Shown one piece after another: positions 23,049-35,411 of a DNA stretch of 64,000 nt. The notes beneath the pieces are model-generated. The model did not search any database and had not been told where the DNA came from. It saw only the letters and a list, made by a program, of their open reading frames with translations. Position 1 is the first letter of the stretch. Every line of letters starts with the position of its first letter. A program made the position numbers and the translations under genes. The stretch comes from Chrysomallon squamiferum (Eukaryota; Mollusca; Gastropoda; Neomphalida; Peltospiridae): positions 29,618,457 through 29,682,456 of the forward strand of contig CM022665.1 in assembly GCA_012295275.1 (NCBI GenBank), read 5' to 3'.

Positions 23049-23596
23049 ATCATCTGAATCCAGTGTGACTGTCAGTAGTATATCACACCAGCATAATCTA
23101 AAAATACAATCAGCCATAAATCATTAAATAATAATAATTAAAAAAAGGGAAAAAAAGGGGGAAAAAAAAGAAGAAAATACGTTTATAATAAAACAAATTT
23201 ATGGACAGGAAACAAACATTATACATAATATTAGTATTATATATTTAACATTAGTGTTTTTTAAGTTTTTAAAACATAAGAATTATAATATATGTATGTC
23301 ACATATACTATATAATTCTGTAGTTCTGTATTTCCGTGCAGTGAGAACGAGATTTTTATGCAAGCCAAAATCATGAAAAGGATCAAATTTCGCAAATGCC
23401 AAATCATGGAAAATGTGAATTAATTATTTAAATTAATTTAATTAAAGATCAAACAACATAATTATAAGTATATATTGAATAAACAAACATTTAAATAAAA
23501 AAATATTTCTTTGTCTTCTGGGACAGGTACATAATCTCATGCTCAAACTGACGAATAATAAAAACAGAGAACATACAAATAAAGAAAAAATAACTT

Positions 23597-23700
23597 TTAT
23601 CGTGATTGCTTCTTCTGTTCTTGATTTTCCGCCATGCTTATTGCAGTAAATATTCCCGCCGACTGGTTTCTGGTTGGTCTACCGTTCTATTTTTAACCAC
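23597..23700 (-). promoter_or_regulatory. Probable ANAPC1 promoter / 5' leader
   Basis: About 550 bases upstream of the first recognised coding exon, a short CpG-containing patch in otherwise very AT-rich DNA carries TTCCCGCC (23653-23660), which resembles an E2F site, and on the minus strand ATGGCGG (ATG at 23635), which resembles a YY1/initiator element often found at animal start sites. That ATG opens a 12-codon ORF ending at 23597. It may be a uORF or part of a non-coding first exon. The role is inferred from position and motifs only. Confidence 0.45.
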
Positions 23701-23862
23701 ATTAACTATTAGAACCTGTTGACTCATCTCATGTATATATTTTGCTATAGTTGATCAACGAAAAAACGTTTCATAAATAATAATAATTACAAAAAGTAAT
23801 AAAATAAAAAATAATAATAATAAAATAAATATTAATAAATGAAATTAAAACAAAACAAAACA

Positions 23863-23863
<1 letters not shown>

Positions 23864-23942
<79 letters not shown>
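23864..23942. repeat. Compound microsatellite (TAA)n(CA)n
   Basis: About 12 TAA units run directly into about 21 CA units. Confidence 0.97.
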
Positions 23943-23943
<1 letters not shown>

Positions 23944-24310
23944 CTATCATGTTAAGCAATAACATGTAGGCTGACAATGAACTAATTCACTATGTAACTG
24001 GTTATTATTATCATATCTATGATGTAACCTTCCAATTAAAAATGATTAATAATTTTTTTTCTGAAGGTGTCAGATAGTAATGTTAAATGGATAACAGTAA
24101 ATACTTCCTGTATTAATGCTGTTTTGGAGTATTATAATTAATGTTATCCCCTTTGCATGAAACTTATGCAGTCTTTTCTTGGCTTACTAAATATTTTAAC
24201 TGTTTGGCTCTGAACTGATATACTTCTATGTTTTTGTAAAAATTTTGATCAAATGAAACTATATAATGGCAATTCATTTTGATCATTAAATTAATAATAA
24301 TAATAATTAT

Positions 24311-24358
<48 letters not shown>
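24311..24358. repeat. (GA)n microsatellite
   Basis: A 48-base GA run with one GG interruption. Confidence 0.97.
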
Positions 24359-24359
<1 letters not shown>

Positions 24360-25109
24360 AACAGATATACATATTCAGAATACAAATCTACATAAAAGAA
24401 AACAAAAAATATTGAGTTCGATCATTTTATTCAACAACAAACATAATTAATATATTACAAAGTTATGTTTATCACAAATTGCAACTAGAATCAGTGTTTG
24501 ATACAAATCTATTGGCACATTGTGAAACCATGACTGACTTTTGTTACATAAATGAATGGCTTACTTCTTTTACATTTTAGTTATGCTGTAATACCATTTT
24601 AATTTCATTATTTTATATCCAGAAGGACAAGAAATTACTGAAATGCATTAAATGATACATGAATTTGGACAAAAAGTACTGTGGATACTGATTTTGAAAA
24701 AATGGCAATATGAAATAAATCTAATTATAAATTATAAATAATAATAATAATAATAAAATATTATTTGACCATAAATAATGAAGAATATACCAACTGCAAG
24801 CAATTTTTGATTTATGTTCTGTGTTTTATTATATTATTAATTTGCTGACATCTAAAACAACAATTAAACATTAAAAATCACAAAAACATTCAGCCAAACC
24901 AATTAATAAATACAAGATCTATACATTAAAAGAATAACCAGATATAGTATACAAAATTCTATAAGAATTGTTTAACTGGTTTCTTTTTGTGAAATCTTTA
25001 CAAAGACAGTATTTTGTATAAATTAATAGAAAAATAGATTGTCAGAAGTAATAAAATTGCATATAATGATTTTTTTTGTTGTTGTTGAATTATAATTCTA
25101 AAAGACTTA

Positions 25110-25710
25110 CCGTATATACTTGTGTATAAGTCGAATTTTTGGGAGACTATATTAAGGTAATATTTTGGGGGTCGACTTATACATAGGTAATGCTTTTGTA
25201 GCTGTTGCTGAAGAGTCGCCATTTTGACTATTTTTTCCTACGGGATGCATCTAAAATAATCGCGGTCTTTCAGCTTTTCAAAAATATAATTTTATTGTAT
25301 ACAAAATTTTGAAAAATTAAATAACAAAACCAAATATGAATGTAAAACATGATATTCTTCCGTTTAATGACATGAAAATACATTTTAAAGTGAGAAAACC
25401 GTCAGTACGGCGTTATGCCTTACGGTGTCTTGCAATGATTTAGGCTATAGCTCATGTAATACATGCATTTAGTTATTATGGTATGTTCGTGCAAGTTACA
25501 GCTCGTGCAAGTTACAGCTCGTACAAGTTATGTTACAGTAGGTGTACAATGTAGGCCTTCATGGCACTGTCACACTGGTCTAAAAATGGTGACGGTGCCT
25601 GGAATCAACAGTCGACTTATACACAAGTAATACCTAAAATGACGCAATTTTTGGTCTTAAAATACACATCGACTTATACATAAGGTCGCCTTGTACACAA
25701 GTATATACGG
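25110..25710. mobile_element. Non-autonomous DNA transposon (MITE-like), TA-flanked
   Basis: A 601-bp element with perfect 17-bp terminal inverted repeats, CCGTATATACTTGTGTA at the left and its complement at the right. The TIR homology extends imperfectly for a few more bases. Both ends are flanked by TA (25108-25109 and 25711-25712), fitting TA target duplication. Subterminal copies of GTCGACTTATACA occur at 25171, 25611 and, with one change, 25668. No ORF resembles a transposase, so it would need a partner's enzyme. TA insertion fits Tc1/mariner-type elements, but the superfamily is not settled by the ends alone. Confidence 0.88.
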
Positions 25711-27815
25711 TACATCTCAACTAAAAAAGAACCAGTGAATAAATTAATAAAAATAATAAAAGCAAGCATATACATTTCAAATAGCTATTAAAAGATGAGC
25801 AAGTCTATCATTAGGAAATATAAATGTACTGAACATACATTTTTATGGTGTATTGAAATCAACAGTTATGTTAATATTTTACTTTTATTTATTATTATTT
25901 TTTTAATACCTTGGTAACACAAATAAATGGGCTAATTCAAATTTTGTGTACTTCCAAGTAATTATTTTATTTAGCTGGTAGTCAGTATTTGCTAATAATA
26001 AGCTTGTTATTATGAAGGTGTAATTTTCTTTTTTTTACTATGACATCATTTATAATCAGAAATGTATAATCAATCACTCTTTTAGTGAAAATGAGCATAT
26101 TTTATCATATTCTCTTTATTTCCCCAGCCTTCCCATATCTTGGTGATGTTATTATTTGACTGTAATGCTTTATATTTAGCAGACAGGTAACTAGTTTCAA
26201 ATAAAACAACCATTTGGAACTAAACACTATATATTTCAACAATTTATCCACTTTTAAATAAAGAAAAACAACTGTTTATTGACAAACAAATGATTTTGTC
26301 ATAGGATAATAATTCATACTGTCCAGTGAGATAAAAAAATATAGGATTTTTGAATTTTCGAACACTAAAGTTATTGGCTGTAAGTTTGTTACTTCTGTTT
26401 CATTAATTAAAAATGATTACATAAAAATAAATACTTTATTCATTACAGCTCTATTTTATATATATATAAAACTATATAGTGAACAAATTCTGAAAACATT
26501 TAGAGTAAACAAAAATAAAATATAAAATATAAAATATAAAAAATAAAAAATAAAAATAATATATATAAATGGTACAAAACAAATTTTGCAAACTTCAGAC
26601 TTCAAAAAAAAAGGCCTAACTAAAATAAAATATTATAAATGGTATATTATTTACATGGTTTATTTGTAGCAAAGCAGAAATACATGTATAATAATGTCTG
26701 TAAAATATTTTTAAGAAAAGTGTTCATTAAATTTATGTATATTTAAATTAATTAACATGCTATAAAAAAATGTTAATACAATGACAAGGATTTTAATAAC
26801 CAAAAATCTCTAAAACAGAACAATAAAAAGTATTTTCTTAATAGAAATAAATAATAATATAAATAACTAAGTCATCAAACAAATTCTGTACTGATTCAGT
26901 ATTCTTTTGTTTAATGAACTTAACAACTATAGTGGTTTTGAATCTAAACAGAGTGTTTGAAAGTTGATTTTTATAAATATGCTATCTTCTACCACAAAAT
27001 TTTGTTATATTTCAATGATAAATATGTACTATATACATTTAACAAAATCTCAGTGAAGAAACTATTTCTACTTTAAATATAAACATGGCAGCAATTATAT
27101 AAATGTGATAAATGCTGTTTTTGTAATAACCTTGATGAAAATTCAAGAAATCATTTATTATCTTTATATGTGTTTATTTTCAGATTTTCATTAATTATAT
27201 ATAACAATTATCACCATACCATAGTAACTATCACAACATAAATTATGTGATTAGGCAACTTTTCCTAAACATATATCTTTACAAATCTTACCCTTCCTGA
27301 ATGTTGCTATACAAATTAAATATTTATATATACATATTAACAATTTAACAATCTCTCCACTTCACTGAAGCTGACATAATAAAATATAAGTATTCACCTT
27401 TCTCACAACACAAACAACCAGATGATTTCAATACCAACATCTTTTCATTGTATAATAACACTCACATCCTCTACAAACCATGAATAGTTTAAGATGTACC
27501 ACAAAACAAGTCCCAAACAACAATTAAAATAAAGATTAGTAAAGATTAAGGAGAACTTTGTTTTTACCTCCAGATAATTCCAAAAGTTGATGCAGTACAA
27601 AAATAGTTTACCTCTTAACACATCACGTGAAACCAATATATTAATATTTTCTAGAAGAAGCAATATATAAGATACACAGGCAATTTTCAATCACTTTTTA
27701 GTTGTTGATAAGTTGTCATCACAAGAATATATCACAGATCTTTAAGAAAATGATACAAAATGAAAAACTATCAAAACATGCATTTCTAACTATATGTTTG
27801 ATTTGTTAAAAAAAG

Positions 27816-27820
<5 letters not shown>

Positions 27821-27857
<37 letters not shown>
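27821..27857. repeat. Poly(A) tract
   Basis: A run of about 37 A residues in intergenic DNA; no SINE or retrogene body is recognisable beside it. Confidence 0.95.
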
Positions 27858-27859
<2 letters not shown>

Positions 27860-28196
27860 GAAGCTACAAACTGTGGTTAGATTACATGTATACCATAAAT
27901 ATAAAATATAAAATTGCAAAAATGAGCAAAGCAAAATATAATGCAAACCGGCCATTAGAGATCTTTTTGTAAAACCATAAATAAATAACACAAGTGAATA
28001 GTCAGCAAAACATCTGAATACAGAATATAAATAAATAATGGAACCATATTAAAAACATCAGAACTTGACTTCTACAACAAAATGAACAAATGCATAGTTT
28101 TACAAATATAGCTGTTCTAAATAGAACATTTCAAGCTATGATGTTAATTTATCATAGCACTATTTAATAATGGTATCTTTGCTGAAATGACATCAT

Positions 28197-28202
28197 TTTA
28201 TT
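28197..28202 (-). terminator. Candidate polyadenylation signal of the ZC2HC1C-like gene
   Basis: AATAAA on the minus strand about 108 bases after the stop codon at 28310. AT-richness makes chance matches common, so this is only a candidate. Confidence 0.4.
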
Positions 28203-28309
28203 ACTATAAATGATTTAAAAATAAATCACAGATGTAGAAATCAATTTAATATTATATATTCATAATAGATTTAATGAATTTCTTTATAATAAATAAAATC
28301 ATATGGCAG

Positions 28310-28543
28310 TTATCTTTTTCTGTAACCAATGGGTTTTGTTTTGAGCTGTTTACATCTTGGGATGTGTCTTTCAGCTGTTGATTCATTGAAAGAACGTCCA
28401 CAGTGAGGACATGGAACCAAGTCTGACGTATCTAATCTGGGAGGAGGGCCAATGTTTTCCACATCACCCTTGGCCATTTGTTTTGCATATCTTATAGACT
28501 GAATAAAACTTTCATGCTTAGCTTTCCAGTTGTTCTTCTTTGG
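28310..28543 (-). CDS. ZC2HC1C: ZC2HC1C-like coding exon 3 (residues 565-641 and stop)
   Basis: Encodes the KKNNWKAKHESFIQSIRYAK linker helix and the second zinc knuckle, ending KQLKTKPIGYRKR then TAA. Acceptor TTTTCAG. Confidence 0.94.
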   Translation of the reverse strand, partial: PKKNNWKAKHESFIQSIRYAKQMAKGDVENIGPPPRLDTSDLVPCPHCGRSFNESTAERHIPRCKQLKTKPIGYRKR

Positions 28544-29053
28544 CTGAAAAAATAACAAACATAAAAAAATGTATTAATTAAATTGAAATTCATGGCATTT
28601 TGGAAAAGAATAACATTAAAAACAAATTGTCTAAGAACAAATCAATCAAAAATGAATTCCAGTAAAATGAAATAACCTTTTTTTCTTCCTCTCTTTTAAA
28701 GTTGGTATAACATAAAGTTAATGTAGATGTTTCATTAATAATCATGAAGTACATTCTACTTGCAACAAACCAATAAATACAATGCAAGCCTTTTATGAAC
28801 ATAAGTGCAGTGTTAACATTTAATAATAAAATATATAACTTGCAGTTTCCCTTTATAAATTATCTACTGTGATAATGTTAAAAAATTCATCATGCAACAA
28901 TACTTTCTTAATTAACTGTTATCTCAATTCTGAAAATACAGTAAAAAAATAAAGTAGAAAAATATTTTTAAAAAGTTACATATTTATTTACTTTTTGGTG
29001 ATAATAATTATGATTATGATTATGATTTATTTATAAATTTATTTATTTATTTA

Positions 29054-29106
<53 letters not shown>

Positions 29107-29135
29107 TTATTTATTTATTATTATTATTATTGTTA

Positions 29136-29185
<50 letters not shown>

Positions 29186-29868
29186 TGATATTTTTGTGAA
29201 CTGAAAAAGGATTTTAAGTTACATATAAAGCAGTATAGATCTGTGATGTGGCTATACACAATTTGTGCACTGCAGGTTTAACGCAACACATGTCATTAAT
29301 GATTATAAAATAAACACATTTTCCTAATGATATTCATATATCTTAACTAATTTATGATCTGTTTTTGACTGAAAGTGATTTATGATGACTGAGTTGAATT
29401 AAATAACTGATTCAAAACACTGACACTAAATATTAGTGCTTTGGACAACATTATTAACAGGTGATTAACATAAACCAATTAAACATGCAAACAAAAGTAG
29501 AATGCTCATTTTTATAATTACCATATTAAACATCTAAGGCTGCTCAAACAAAATTCAGAAAGGTTCTGAGAATCAAGTTACTCAGTGTACAATAATAATA
29601 ATAATAATAATAATGCTTTCTTTTTATAAAACCTTTCTTGCCTTACAAGTAGTCTAAAGATATTCCTATACACCATTATTCAGACAACCATCCACATAAC
29701 CACAGTTTTAGTTTTAGTAATGTTTTAGTAAGTCATCGACTCATTCTGTGATAAAAAGATGTAATATCTAAGTGACATTATGTGCAACATTTAACTCACT
29801 GAAATTTCTTAAATTAATGGAAGAAATAACTAAATTAGTACAAGGCTGTACAAGAACCAAAAGTAGGG

Positions 29869-29946
<78 letters not shown>

Positions 29947-31549
29947 ATGTTTTAATATTAATTTTATGAATTTGCGTAACAATGTTAAACTGTTTTCAGA
30001 AAATGAATAGATATATTACAGAAGAATAGATATGTGTGAGAGAGAGAGAGAGTGAAAGAGAGAGGAGAGAGAGAGATAATGTTCTGAGTTTTTGTGTATG
30101 TGTATATAATGTACTATGTACATAGGTGAATAATCAGTATGCTGTGTATATGTATATAAATTAATAATGTACTCAGTTGGTATATTTGTATTATTTACTT
30201 ACTGGAGGTGTATTCCGCTGAGCTCTCTTATGTGCATACTGCTGCATTTCAGTCCCTTGAGTTCTCATTTTGACTGGATCAAACACCTTCCTTTTCTTCT
30301 GGGCATTTTTGCATGCCATTTGATGCTTAGAGACGCGATCTGCAGCAAATGTGCGTCCGCATATCTGACATGGCACCAGTCTGAGAACACCATCTGCTGT
30401 TTCATCAGCTGCAGCCTCTGTGTACAGTGCTATGTGCTGATTGCTGTCAGGTATTTCTGAGTATCTTGATGGTGTTGGTGACCTTTCTTCTGAAGGTGGA
30501 GTTTCTCTCTGTGGAGGAATGTATGGAGGATTCATCTTATTTTTTCCTTTGTTGCGTTGCTGCTCTTTTCTGTGTTCAAGTTCAGCTCTCTTTTTCCTTT
30601 CTTCCATTTCTATTCTTTTTTGTTCTTCTTCCATTTCTCTTCTTTTTTGTTCTTCTTCCATTTCTCTTCTTTGCAATTCTATTTCTTCATCCTTCAGTTG
30701 TTGTTCTTTTTCCAGTTCTGCTTGTTTCCTTTCCTCTTGCATTTTAATTTTTCTTTTGTTTATTTTATTAGTTTCTTTTTCAACAGCTTTTCTGGTCTGA
30801 AAATATCATAAGAATTAATGAATGTTTGAAAAGTAGATAATTAATAGCATGTGCAGAATGAGGGGTTAAAATGGATCACAAAATCATTTGATACACATTT
30901 AAATGATTGTTTATTATATGGTACTTTACAGAAATCATTACTAATACTACAGCACTGCAATCCTCAAAAACCTTTTGAAGAGATATGAAGCCGGGTATCT
31001 TCCTTTGTTTTGTGACATCAATTCATATATATAGAAATGTATCAGTTATTATAATAAACAAACAAACAAACAAACAAACAAATAAATAAATAACTAAACA
31101 TTACAGAATAAGATTACAGTAAGTTTGGAATAGTTTTCTTCCAAAGTTATATACTCTTATTCTGAAAATTTTCTTGCCTTACCAGGCACACAAAAGCTTT
31201 TTATAGCATTTCTCTGTAGAAAAGGGATGAATGTCACATCACTATCAAATACACTTTTGCTTGTATAATTTTATTAACATAGTTTATTAGTAGTAGAAAT
31301 TGATTGCCTGAGAATACCTTGAAAATATTTGAAATGTTTTCAGATATTTGTGCTTGTTACGAAGGCACACTTTATAAATGCTGCTAACAAAAAAATGTAA
31401 ATTATGTCAGGAAAATGAAATGAAACAATAAAAAAATTATGTTTACCCACATTTACTCTACACATGGCAACTCAAAATAGGAACAGATCGTGTAGATTGT
31501 ATACTATGACAAATTAACTAGTTGTTTTAGATTTTCTGACTCTATCTAT

Positions 31550-31589
<40 letters not shown>

Positions 31590-34034
31590 GATTTGTTCAT
31601 TCTGATTAAATTAAAATTTCACACTTTAAAAAAAATATATTTAGTCACCTTTCTGTTTACTGGTTCACTTTTAATTGATTTTATTGTGGTAAGCAGATTT
31701 CTTTAAACAATCAGTTACTCAGTGTCACTGTGACTTACTTAATTCACAAACTTCATTCTGAATAATTCTAAACAAACACTTCCATCCCATTAATTAATAA
31801 AAGATTCAGAGTGCTGTCACATGTTACCATGCAACCACACAGGATAGACAAATTACACATAACCCATTGAAGTCTGCATGTGGAGACAAACAAAAGTTAT
31901 ACCACCACAAGATCAGAGAAAACAGTGAAAATTGATTTGTGTTTGTATGAATAATCCATAACCAACTTTCCAACACTCTGTTAATGTACTTGTCCCCATA
32001 GTAACCATAATTTGGCTGTGCATCACTGGTATAGATTTGACATGTTCTAATTCATCTGTAATGTGCTATCTATTAAAATTGCATTAACTAATTTACCTTT
32101 TAAGTACGTACGTAGAAAATAGTGATAAATTATTTATCTCTCCTACAAAAATGGCACGTCATTTTATACTACATTTTATAGATCTAAAGTTATGCTATAA
32201 TGCTATGAACATTTTTTTATTAACACTTTACAAAATATTTAATCAGAAAGTGTAACATTTTATCAATTTTGTAAGCAAAAGTCTAAATATTATGTTTACT
32301 GATATTTTTAAAACACATATTCAAACAAGTTTCAACCAATTAATTCCAAGCAGATGGCTTTTGGAAAACATTTATAACAAATGGGTTACATTTGCAATGT
32401 ATTTTATTTTAAATTAAAATAATTTTTTTTTACTTTAATCTGAGATGCAAAAAATTTATATCTTCATATTACTGAATCCACAGCATTTGCTAAACAATTT
32501 TTACTAATAATTTCAAACTTCTAGTAAATTCTTTTGGGTAGGCAAAAATTACTGTACTTACAAATAAATATTCCTGATATAACAATGAAATTGCATAATA
32601 ATTAATGAACCTAAATGTCTAATTAAACCTCAGATATAATAATTATTATGACCAAATTACAATGACTGGCATTGCTGCATCAGCAGTTAGGTATGTGTCT
32701 TGAAATACTCTTTCAAATGTCTTTATTTATAAATAAAATCATAGGAAAATAATTGCCTTTTGTCAGTTGCTGTATGCTAAAATAGATTTTAATATAAATA
32801 CATTTTTAGAACCTTTATTAAAACTGTCAATGAAGAGTATTGTTTCTTTATTTCTTGTTCTAATAATTATAGATAAAAAAAAGTTAAAGAATAGAAATGA
32901 TAATTTTTTGAAATGGTTTCATTAAAATGTATTCACCTGTTCTTCTTCTTCTATCAGCCGTTCTTTTCTAAGCTCTTCAAGTTCTCTCTCTTGTTGTTCA
33001 ATCTTAGCCAAAAGTTCCTTTTGTCTCTTTTCAATTTCAAGATCAGTATCAGGATCATATGAAATTTTTCTGTCACTTGTTTTTGAAGAGGTCGTATCTT
33101 CTTCTTCAGCCTGCTCAGTATCTTCCTGATTCTCTTCTTCAGCTTCTTCCTCAACCTTTTCTTCCTCTTCCTGAACTTCTTCTTCCTCCTCCTCCTCCTC
33201 TTTCTCCCATCGCTGTGTATCATAATTTATGTGTTTCAATCTCTTCAGTCTCTCCTCTCGAGCCAGGTCTTGCTCCATTTTCCATTTCTGAAAATCTGTG
33301 ACATTTTCAGTATTTCTTTTTAATTTACTGTGGTCTCTAAACTTGGCTAGGTTTGGAGGTGGGCTATTATCACTGCTGCTACTCCCACTTTCCAAGGGAT
33401 TGATCTCATTTCTGTTCCTAGCAAGTGCCTGTGTCTTTCTGGTGTTGTAAGAATTAGTCCCATAGACATTTGGTTTCGGCTTTTTTGGAAATTCTTCTTT
33501 ATCTTGATACCTAACAATTGGCTTTAATAAGTTAGAACGATCTCGACCAGCACTAGAGCCTTGGGAATAACCATTACTTGCTTTAGAGTATATACTGGAT
33601 CCTTTGGAGTATGTACTAATATTGCTGTTTGCACTGCTTTTCCGGCTGTAACCCTCAGAAGATGGTACATCTCTTCTAATCTGTTTATAGTGTTGATCAA
33701 TTGGTGGTGAAAAGAATCCCTTTGATTCCAGTTTACGTCTTTCGTGAAAGAACTCTCTCACAGACGGTGTTGACCTGATACTGGTACCACTGCTCTGTCG
33801 ACTGACTTTATCAAGAGCTCTTCTTTGATTTTCTTCGTACAGCTGCAACATTTTCTCTTCCTTTTGTTTTAAAAGTTGTTTTTGGTACTCAACCCGAAGC
33901 AACTCCAGTCTTGATGGTTGATGTACCTTTTCCGTTCCCCTGTCCATGACAGCTGCTGCTTTTCTGAAACGTGGAATCCTAGAAGGTGATTTGTCTCTGT
34001 AACTTGATTGAGCAGGCATTGTTAACTGATTCAT
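28310..34034 (-). CDS. ZC2HC1C: ZC2HC1C-like zinc-knuckle coiled-coil protein gene (three coding exons, 641 aa)
   Basis: Three exons join in frame (1098 + 594 + 234 bases including stop). The protein has a basic Ser/Arg-rich N-terminus (1-35), a helix LELLRVEYQKQLLKQKEEKM (about 43-62), a Ser/Asn-rich low-complexity middle, a Glu-rich block (about 280-320) and a long charged coiled coil (about 335-450). It ends with two C-x2-C-x11-H-x3-C zinc knuckles, CQICGRTFAADRVSKHQMAC and CPHCGRSFNESTAERHIPRC, separated by KKNNWKAKHESFIQSIRYAK. Paired knuckles with an NW.KHE.FI linker are diagnostic of the ZC2HC1 (FAM164) family. The coiled-coil N-terminal part and the ending just after the second knuckle favour ZC2HC1C over ZC2HC1A/B. 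At 641 residues it exceeds the human protein, about 450 from memory. Molecular function is not established; zinc or nucleic-acid binding is only suggested by the knuckles. Confidence 0.88.
29028..29184. repeat. Complex AT microsatellite in the ZC2HC1C-like intron
   Basis: Ordered blocks of ATTT, TA, TTTA and TTA units, about 155 bases, in the intron between coding exons 2 and 3. Confidence 0.95.
29872..29942. repeat. (TC)n microsatellite
   Basis: About 35 uninterrupted TC units inside the ZC2HC1C-like intron. A weaker GA-rich tract on the same strand follows at 30037-30077. Confidence 0.98.
30203..30796 (-). CDS. ZC2HC1C: ZC2HC1C-like coding exon 2 (residues 367-564)
   Basis: Encodes the rest of the coiled coil, including a repeated decapeptide-like unit (EMEEEQKRR, EMEEEQKRI, EMEERKKR), a Pro/Ser-rich linker and the first zinc knuckle followed by KKRKVFDPVKMRTQGTE, a typical ZC2HC1 sequence. 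Acceptor TTTTCAG at 30797; donor CCA|GTAAGT, phase 0. Confidence 0.93.
31552..31586. repeat. (TG)n microsatellite
   Basis: About 17 TG units in the first recognised intron of the ZC2HC1C-like gene. Confidence 0.98.
32937..34034 (-). CDS. ZC2HC1C: ZC2HC1C-like coding exon 1 (residues 1-366)
   Basis: Starts MNQLTMPAQSSYRDKSPSRI. A CTACTTTCAG acceptor lies about 33 bases upstream (exon from 34066), so at least one non-coding exon probably precedes it. It encodes the basic N-terminus, the Ser-rich region, the polyglutamate block and the first half of the coiled coil. Donor CAG|GTGAAT, phase 0. Confidence 0.92.
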
Positions 34035-34739
34035 TTGATTTGTGTATTTGCGTGCTAAAGGTAAAACTGAAAGTAGAAAAATAGTTTACATTAGTTGTGA
34101 TAAATGTTGAATTCAAATAAATATTTATCCAGATGTTTTTCTTTTATTGTTGTTGTTATTCGTGTACTATAATAAGTACTATGAAAACAAGAAATTATTT
34201 TAGGGAAAGAATAAATTTAGAATAATCTTCAATGTTTAACAGATATTTGTTGGGTATGTCAGTATCTGATCATGAAAGAGATAGTCTTTTGTCAACATGT
34301 GCCTGTGATTTGGTAACCAAAGTTGACAAATTTTTATCACATTAGACACCAGCCTACTTGTTATTATATATGTACGTACATAAATGTGTGTGTGTGTGTG
34401 TGTCACTATATTTATACATACAACATACACAAAAAATATATAGCTATATACAAACACACAAAAAACTACCATAAATATACATGAAACAAGATTATATATA
34501 TTTAATTTATAAATAAATCATTAATATATTAATTGGTTCTACACTCACCTTACGATTGTTCATCTACCATATTATTATTATTATTATTATTATTATTTAA
34601 ATAAAGAATAAATATAATTATAATATTTTTAGGTTTTTGTTAAAAGAGACAACAGAAATAACCAGACAAGTTTTCTTCCTGAACAAACCTGTGGTACTGT
34701 GTAGCATAAAATGAAATCCAACAAATTAACCAGTAAACA

Positions 34740-34870
34740 GATCAATAATCCACCCCGAATACGGTCACGATACCACTTCTGGCGTCACACATTCATGGCA
34801 GCCATGTTGTTTACGTTTTAACTGCTAGGTAACGCACGTTTTGCGATAAACAAGACAGTCATGTTCTTTT
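34740..34870 (-). promoter_or_regulatory. Candidate promoter region of the ZC2HC1C-like gene
   Basis: A short patch with several CpGs about 0.7-0.8 kb upstream of the first recognised exon. It contains ATTCATGGCAGCCATGTTG and, at 34820-34833 on the minus strand, GTTACCTAGCAGTT, which has one good X-box (RFX) half-site. No transcription start can be read directly. Confidence 0.3.
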
Positions 34871-35233
34871 GTTGCCACAGAAGTTAATTAAAGCAGTTGT
34901 TAATTGTCTAACTGCAGTAAATCTTATTATCTAACTGCTGTAAATCATACTGTTGTAAAAGACTGAACAACTACAATGAGATTTTTTTTTTTTTTAAACT
35001 AATTATATGTGTCTGTATATACAATATATAATATATATATATATATATATGCACACACACACACAAAAAATCACTTACATATACACACAACACGCAGACA
35101 CACATGCATGTTCATATTCTGTGTTCTATTGAAAAATAATCACCGAAGTTGCAATTAGAAATTTATATGCTTTAATTAATTTATTAATTTAAAAGTAAAG
35201 TTCAGCTTTCTCTATATTCATATAAGTGAATTA

Positions 35234-35235
35234 AC

Positions 35236-35289
<54 letters not shown>

Positions 35290-35368
35290 ATCGATATGGA
35301 TTAATGTTTTTTTTTTTTTTTTTTTTTAATTCAAACTTCTGATGATTATATTATGGCAGTTGAAAACA

Positions 35369-35411
<43 letters not shown>
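35234..35411. repeat. (AAT)n microsatellites with intervening poly(T)
   Basis: Two (AAT)n runs (about 35234-35285 and 35371-35411) flank a poly(T) tract near 35309-35328. A broken (CA)n tract lies further on at about 35480-35524. Confidence 0.95.

Larger units (their letters stand above)
23701..28196. other. Intergenic region between ANAPC1 and the ZC2HC1C-like gene
   Basis: AT-rich DNA with no credible coding exon. It contains the compound microsatellite at 23.86-23.94 kb, a (GA)n run at 24.3 kb, a 601-bp transposon at 25.1-25.7 kb and a poly(A) run at 27821-27857. The rest shows only scattered short A/T repeats. Confidence 0.7.

Noticed and set aside
23049-23117. Alternative ANAPC1 start at the upstream Met (MADCIF...)
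   Set aside because: A TATTTTTAG acceptor lies between it and the conserved MIAAC, and MADCIF has no resemblance to APC1. Not fully excluded.
29772-29969. Frame ending in (SL)n
   Set aside because: Translation of a (TC)n microsatellite; the same applies to frames at 40556, 52744, 57897 and 24164.
30427-30811. Three plus-strand frames rich in Phe, Leu and Ser opposite the ZC2HC1C-like exon
   Set aside because: They are antisense shadows of the Glu/Lys/Arg-rich coiled coil on the minus strand.
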